Positions 23,479 to 26,343 of a DNA stretch of 26,343 bases are shown here, piece by piece. Source of the DNA: Oscillospiraceae bacterium. GTDB taxonomy: Bacteria > Bacillota > Clostridia > UMGS1883. Position 1 is the stretch's first letter, and each line of letters begins with the position of its first letter. The translations under genes and the position numbers were made by a program. The stretch covers positions 1-26,343 of the forward strand of contig JAFLUQ010000014.1 of NCBI GenBank assembly GCA_022508735.1. The letters are read 5' to 3'. The notes beneath the pieces were generated by a model. It did no database searches and was not told where the DNA came from. It was given only the letters and a program-made list of their open reading frames with translations.

Positions 23479-25032
23479 TTGCTCAAACAAAATATAAAAA
23501 AGCTGCGCAGGATCATGTTCAGTCAGGCCTTCATTGTGATCCTTCTGATGCTCCTGCAGCTTTTGCTCATAATTTCTGTAATAACCTTCTTTCGGGAAGC
23601 TTTAGTATTCTTAGATATATTTCTGTTTCTGCTGACCATGGCCGCGGTAGTATCGCTTATAAACAGCGACCGCGACCCGACCTATAAGCTGGCATGGACG
23701 GTACCGATAATGCTGCTCCCCCTGTTTGGTGGTCTTTTCTATTTTTATATACAGGGGCAGACCGTTACCAGAAGATTTTTTCAGCGGGTAAAGGATATAG
23801 ATAAATTCTTTACCGAGCGAATTCCTCAGCCCGACAAGGTGCTGGAGGCAATACGCGATAACTACCCTTACCGATACAGCACCGTGAGCTATACCAATCG
23901 CAATGAATACGTTAGCTACAGCGTATTCAGCAACACTGACGTAAAATACTATTCCTTAGGCGAGGACTGCTGGAGGGATATGCTTGAGGCGCTTGAATCT
24001 GCGGAAAAATATATCTTTATAGAATACTTCATCATCGGTATCAGCGAGATGTGGGGCACTATTCTCGACGTGCTGAAACGTAAGGCCGCTGAGGGCGTGG
24101 ATGTCAGGGTCATGTATGACGGAGTTGGCAGCCTGCTGAAGGTTCCGTTCAAATATCCGTCTGAGCTGGGGCGCTATGGCATAAAGTGCAAGACCTTCAT
24201 GCCCTTTGTGCCCTTTCTTTCCACACTGCAAAACAACCGCGATCACCGCAAAATCACGGTCATCGACGGCAAGGTGGCCTTCAACGGCGGCATAAACTTA
24301 GATGACGAGTATGTCAATCTGACCTCGCCCTACGGCCACTGGAAGGATACGGCCGTTAGACTGACCGGTGACGCCGCCTACAGCTTTGCGGTCATCTTTT
24401 TGCAGATGTGGCAGGCTACTGAGAGGACCGACCGCATAGATCCCGCCGATTTTCGGCCGAACTGGGACTATAAGGCCGAGAGCGGCGGCTACGTTATGCC
24501 CTATGCCGACGCACCAAATGACGATTATCAGATAGGCGAGTTCGTATACATGGATATAATCAATAAGGCGCGAAATTACGTCCACATAACCACACCCTAC
24601 CTCATACTGGACAATTCAATGAAGATGGCCCTTATTAACGCTGCACGCAGCGGAGTGGACGTAAAGCTGATAATCCCCGGCGTCGCAGACCACTGGTACG
24701 CTTACTATGTTGCCATGGAGTACGCCCGCGAACTGATAAAGAAGGGCGTGGAGGTATATGAATACACACCCGGCTTTATCCACGCAAAGAATTTTGTGAG
24801 CGATGAAGAGGTGGCAGTGGTGGGAAGCATTAACTTAGATTTTAGAAGCCTGTATCTGCACTTTGAATGCGCCACATGGATGCTTGGAGGTCCGGCCGTG
24901 GCCGATGTGTCAAAAGATTTTGATGAGACTCTCAGCAAATGTCACCGCCTGACGGTGGAGGATATCGACGCAAGACCTCTCCGTAAGCGGCTCATGAGCG
25001 CGGTTTTGCGAATTTTCGCACCGCTTATGTAA
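23479..25032 (+). CDS. cls: Cardiolipin synthase (phospholipase D superfamily)
   Basis: A 517-residue membrane enzyme with N-terminal helices at about 14-37, 40-62 and 71-92 and two phospholipase-D HKD motifs. The first is H256-R-K258 with D263 (RDHRKITVIDG), the second H435-A-K437 with D442 (FIHAKNFVSDEEVAVVGS). Both are complete. It condenses two phosphatidylglycerols, or uses a related donor, to form cardiolipin. The likely start is TTG at 23479, 5 nt after AGGGGTGA and 11 bp past the upstream stop; an ATG at 23428 would overlap the LRR gene, and one at 23515 has a poor ribosome site. Third gene of the rex operon, an uncommon partnership that would place membrane lipid synthesis under redox control. 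Confidence 0.93.
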   Translation: MLKQNIKKLRRIMFSQAFIVILLMLLQLLLIISVITFFREALVFLDIFLFLLTMAAVVSLINSDRDPTYKLAWTVPIMLLPLFGGLFYFYIQGQTVTRRFFQRVKDIDKFFTERIPQPDKVLEAIRDNYPYRYSTVSYTNRNEYVSYSVFSNTDVKYYSLGEDCWRDMLEALESAEKYIFIEYFIIGISEMWGTILDVLKRKAAEGVDVRVMYDGVGSLLKVPFKYPSELGRYGIKCKTFMPFVPFLSTLQNNRDHRKITVIDGKVAFNGGINLDDEYVNLTSPYGHWKDTAVRLTGDAAYSFAVIFLQMWQATERTDRIDPADFRPNWDYKAESGGYVMPYADAPNDDYQIGEFVYMDIINKARNYVHITTPYLILDNSMKMALINAARSGVDVKLIIPGVADHWYAYYVAMEYARELIKKGVEVYEYTPGFIHAKNFVSDEEVAVVGSINLDFRSLYLHFECATWMLGGPAVADVSKDFDETLSKCHRLTVEDIDARPLRKRLMSAVLRIFAPLM

Positions 25033-25039
25033 AAAACTC

Positions 25040-25068
25040 TTGCATTACAAATATATCTATGCTATAAT
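25040..25068 (+). promoter_or_regulatory. Sigma-A promoter for ruvX-DUF1292
   Basis: TTGCAT (25040-25045) and a perfect TATAAT (25063-25068) are 17 bp apart, directly after the cls stop codon. Confidence 0.82.
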
Positions 25069-25070
25069 TA

Positions 25071-25099
25071 AGTAAACACTGATTAAATCAGCGTTTACT
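25071..25099. promoter_or_regulatory. 29-bp palindrome at the ruvX start site (possible operator)
   Basis: AGTAAAC-A-CTGAT (25071-25083) is mirrored by ATCAG-C-GTTTACT (25087-25099) around a 3-bp centre, with a single A/C mismatch. It begins 2 bp after the -10 hexamer and ends just before the GAGGTG ribosome site, so it spans the transcription start. It could be a repressor operator or, for the transcribed part, a leader hairpin. No known regulator motif recognised. Confidence 0.55.
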
Positions 25100-25111
25100 T
25101 GAGGTGAACAA

Positions 25112-25540
25112 ATGAAAATTCTCGGACTGGATTACGGCGAGGCACGGATAGGCGTGTCCGTCAGTGACGCGCTTGGTATATTGGCGACTCCGCTGGAAAC
25201 AATATCAGAAAAGGATCGCGAAAAGCAGCTTGAAAAGCTCTCTGAGGTTGCCGCTATGCAGCGGGCTGAGCTATTGGTTTTCGGGCTTCCCATGAGAATG
25301 GACGGCACCCTGGGGCATCGCGCCGAATACACCGAGGCTTTTGCTAAGGAGCTTTCCGAACGCACCGGCCTTCCCTATAAAATGTGGGATGAAAGGCTTT
25401 CAAGCGCTGAGGCTCACCGAATTTTAGAGGAAGGCGGCGTCAGCGGAAAAAAACGCAAGACTAAGGTCGACAAAATTGCGGCAGTTATAATTCTTCAGGG
25501 CTATCTTGACTCGCAGAGTCTTCAGTCGCCCCAATTTTAA
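25112..25540 (+). CDS. ruvX: Putative Holliday-junction resolvase / pre-16S rRNA nuclease RuvX (YqgF)
   Basis: A 142-residue RNase H-fold protein with the typical N-terminus MKILGLDYGEARIGVSVSD (first catalytic Asp 7), a central VFGLPMRMDGTLG strand-loop and WDERLSSAEAHRIL near 92-105. Length is normal. YqgF family members act in 16S rRNA 5'-end maturation and have been proposed as junction resolvases. In Bacillota the gene commonly lies beside a DUF1292 gene, as here, with 13 bp between. The start codon follows GAGGTGAACAA. Confidence 0.92.
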   Translation: MKILGLDYGEARIGVSVSDALGILATPLETISEKDREKQLEKLSEVAAMQRAELLVFGLPMRMDGTLGHRAEYTEAFAKELSERTGLPYKMWDERLSSAEAHRILEEGGVSGKKRKTKVDKIAAVIILQGYLDSQSLQSPQF

Positions 25541-25553
25541 GGAGGTAATACCA

Positions 25554-25820
25554 ATGGCAGATGAACCAAAGGATCTGATGGAAGAGGTCGAGGAGGACTT
25601 CGAGCTTCTTGACACGGTGGAATATGAGGGCGAGCTTTATTTCATGCTTATCCCTGCGACTGACAATGATGAAATTGACGGAGAAGTCTTCATCATGCGG
25701 CGCGTTGAGGCTGAAAACGGCGAGGAAATGCTTGAGGCCGTAGAAGACGAGGCCACCTTTGATGCGGTTTACAACATTTTCAAGGAAAAAAATAAAGACG
25801 AATTTGAGTTTTTAGATTGA
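25554..25820 (+). CDS. DUF1292 family acidic protein (YrzB-like)
   Basis: An 88-residue, highly acidic protein (MEEVEEDFELLDTVEYEGE; tail ending DEFEFLD). The DUF1292 pattern includes a tyrosine/phenylalanine-rich strand (YFMLIPA), EVFIMRRVE and the EATFDAVYNIF helix. Family function unknown. Starts at ATG 25554 after a strong AAGGAGG; the frame extends upstream into ruvX without a ribosome site. The conserved gene pair with ruvX supports the call. Its stop codon overlaps the -35 hexamer of the next promoter. Confidence 0.9.
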   Translation: MADEPKDLMEEVEEDFELLDTVEYEGELYFMLIPATDNDEIDGEVFIMRRVEAENGEEMLEAVEDEATFDAVYNIFKEKNKDEFEFLD

Positions 25821-25845
25821 TTTTTCATTAGATTTGTGTTATACT
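25817..25845 (+). promoter_or_regulatory. Sigma-A promoter for the structured RNA
   Basis: TTGATT (25817-25822) and TATACT (25840-25845) are 17 bp apart. No protein-coding gene follows within the window, which supports a non-coding transcript. The -35 hexamer includes the stop codon region of the DUF1292 gene. Confidence 0.8.
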
Positions 25846-25851
25846 ATGTTT

Positions 25852-25950
25852 AGCACATGAAGAAATTTTAACACTACTGTGTTACTCGCGGGCTTATATG
25901 AAAAAGTTCTTTTCACAGTATTTTGCGCGACAAAACGGGCGAATGCCCGC
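25852..25950 (+). other. Structured leader upstream of the candidate 6S RNA
   Basis: From the predicted start near 25852 the leader can form AACAC/GTGTT, a TGAAAA/TTTTCA hairpin with a 5-nt loop, and a GC-rich CGGGC-GAAT-GCCCG hairpin (25936-25949) directly before the 6S-like domain. It could be a 5' precursor part removed by processing, or a separate RNA domain. Confidence 0.45.
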
Positions 25951-26136
25951 CCCCTGCGATGTGCGCTATGACGGATTTAATTTAACCAACACATTTTTAA
26001 AGGGAGATTGATAAGGCCGTGGCGTGCAAGCCTGCACCTGCGGGTAGTAGGAAGCCCAGGAGCGGTCTTGATGTCACCCACCTGCATGAGCAGGTTAAAT
26101 ACACTTCCGTCGGGAAAACGGCATTGCGGGGTTTTT
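25951..26136 (+). ncRNA. ssrS: Candidate 6S RNA
   Basis: About 186 nt whose ends pair. CCCC (25951-25954) pairs with GGGG (26128-26131), and after one bulged U, GCGATGT (25956-25962) pairs with GCATTGC (26121-26127, with two wobbles). After an internal loop, GACGGA (25970-25975) pairs with TCCGTC (26106-26111). The closing stem GAUGU/GGCAUU resembles the conserved GAUGU...GGCAUC stem of E. coli 6S RNA. A large open centre follows with a hairpin on the 3' strand (ACCTGC-ATGA-GCAGGT, 26080-26095) and an apical arm closed by AAGGCCG (26013-26019) and CGGTCTT (26063-26069). The roughly 185-nt length fits. 6S RNA mimics an open promoter and binds the housekeeping RNA polymerase holoenzyme. The call rests on stem, size and layout from memory, not on a covariance-model search. 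Confidence 0.65.
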
Positions 26137-26147
26137 ACAAAAGATAT

Positions 26148-26174
26148 GGGACTGCCAAAAGGCAGTCCCTTTTT
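26148..26174 (+). terminator. Strong intrinsic terminator after the structured RNA
   Basis: GGGACTGCC (26148-26156), loop AAAA, GGCAGTCCC (26161-26169), then TTTTT. A perfect 9-bp GC-rich stem with a U-tract. Confidence 0.93.
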
Positions 26175-26214
26175 ATGAGCGAAAAACTCGCTTTGTAGCA
26201 AAGGCGCTAATTGG

Positions 26215-26343
26215 GTCGTCCAAAAAAATCGTGCAGAACGGACGAAAATCAGTTTGTGGCGGCGGCGTAGCCGACGACACGAACCATTCCGACGGCGTAC
26301 ATGGGTACGCCGAGTGGTGATTTTCGTTCGTAGTTCAAGGGCT
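26215..26343 (+). repeat. Dispersed inverted-repeat element, copy E3 (truncated by the window edge)
   Basis: The left end GTCGTCCAAAAAAATCGTGC and following bases match the terminal repeats of E1 and E2 (common core AAAAAAATCG-GCAGA-CG). The element then contains a cassette of about 93 bp and resumes with GTTCAAGGGCT at 26333-26343, identical to the right-arm sequence of E2 read on the opposite strand. The window ends inside the element. It lies about 40 bp beyond the RNA terminator. Confidence 0.75.
26238..26331. other. Three-way-junction structured cassette within E3
   Basis: ACGGACGAAAATCA (26238-26251) pairs with TGATTTTCGTTCGT (26318-26331) in a 14-position stem with one wobble or mismatch. 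Inside are two hairpins. The first is TTTGTG...CACGAA enclosing CGGC-GTA-GCCG (26253-26283). The second is ACCA...TGGT enclosing CGGCGTAC-ATGG-GTACGCCG (26283-26318). The shared bases at the edges mean that some outer pairs compete. The right part recurs at 1-46. No coding capacity. Function unknown; it could be a DNA cruciform recognised by a protein or an RNA domain. Confidence 0.65.

Noticed and set aside
25898..26011. A 37-codon open frame (MKKFFSQYFARQNG...) inside the 6S-like transcript
   Set aside because: No ribosome site precedes it. It runs through the closing stem and internal loop of the structured RNA, and the product resembles no family. Chance frame.
25951..26136. SRP RNA, tmRNA or RNase P RNA as the identity of the structured RNA
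   Set aside because: I see no GGAAGGAAGCAGCC-type SRP loop, no tRNA-like ends or tag frame of tmRNA, and no GAGGAAAGTC core of RNase P RNA. The end-pairing, size and open centre fit 6S RNA better.
26148..26174. The hairpin with AAAA loop as a transposon end or attachment site
   Set aside because: A perfect GC-rich stem plus U-tract directly after a promoter-driven RNA is fully explained as a terminator.
1..26343. The matching ends as evidence of a circular plasmid or phage
   Set aside because: The two copies differ at several positions and the genes are ordinary chromosomal functions. No replication or phage genes are present.
1..26343. CRISPR arrays, prophage, tRNA or rRNA genes
   Set aside because: No regularly spaced direct repeats, no phage structural or integrase genes, and no tRNA or rRNA signatures were seen on either strand.

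Overview
The window looks like a chromosomal segment of a Gram-positive anaerobe, most likely class Clostridia and plausibly an Oscillospiraceae-type gut or rumen bacterium. The evidence is gene content plus signal structure. There is a Rex redox repressor, a PHP-type (CpsB/YwqE) phosphatase beside a stand-alone CpsD-type kinase, an SLH-domain surface protein, a BspA-type leucine-rich-repeat protein carrying a copper-amine-oxidase N-like domain, the clostridial pair ruvX-DUF1292, a YitT family protein and many AGGAGG ribosome sites. Several promoters have near-consensus hexamers with exactly 17-bp spacers. Taxonomy is inference; no rRNA gene is present.

Layout. 1-193: right-hand part of a dispersed repeat element. 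199-4769 (minus): promoter, yitT-like, GH127 beta-L-arabinofuranosidase, two very small membrane/secreted proteins and a membrane-anchored PstS-like binding protein, read as one operon. 4805-7613 (plus): polysaccharide deacetylase, then tgt and an RluA-family pseudouridine synthase behind their own promoter. 7632-9956 (minus): Wzz-like protein, tyrosine kinase and PHP phosphatase from a fully consensus promoter. 9998-10708 (plus): sirtuin. 10713-10939: a complete copy of the repeat element, fitting almost exactly between two convergent stop codons. 10940-11146 (minus): DUF378 protein.

11297-20127 (minus): a long same-strand series of a tandemly duplicated HlyD-type adaptor, a MacB-type permease, an SLH protein, an 846-residue P-type ATPase homologue without its catalytic residues, and rlmB. 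20121-25032 (plus): HtrA protease, rex, LRR protein and cardiolipin synthase. 25040-25820 (plus): ruvX and a DUF1292 protein behind a promoter with a palindrome at the start site. 25817-26174: a strong promoter and a structured RNA whose closing stem resembles 6S RNA, with a terminator. 26215-26343: left-hand part of another repeat-element copy.

Much of the content concerns the cell envelope: surface anchoring, polysaccharide control, membrane lipid synthesis, export and extracytoplasmic proteolysis. tRNA/rRNA modification genes are scattered among these.

The least ordinary features are two. First, the P-type ATPase homologue has lost the phosphorylated Asp and most other catalytic motifs while its reading frame stays open, so it may be a pseudoenzyme. 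Second, a family of roughly 200-bp inverted-repeat elements contains hairpins whose two arms differ together between copies. In two copies, at the same internal position, it also carries an approximately 93-bp cassette; the copy seen whole folds as a three-way junction. Both window ends fall inside this repeat family, which suggests that the sequence was cut where an assembly could not pass it.
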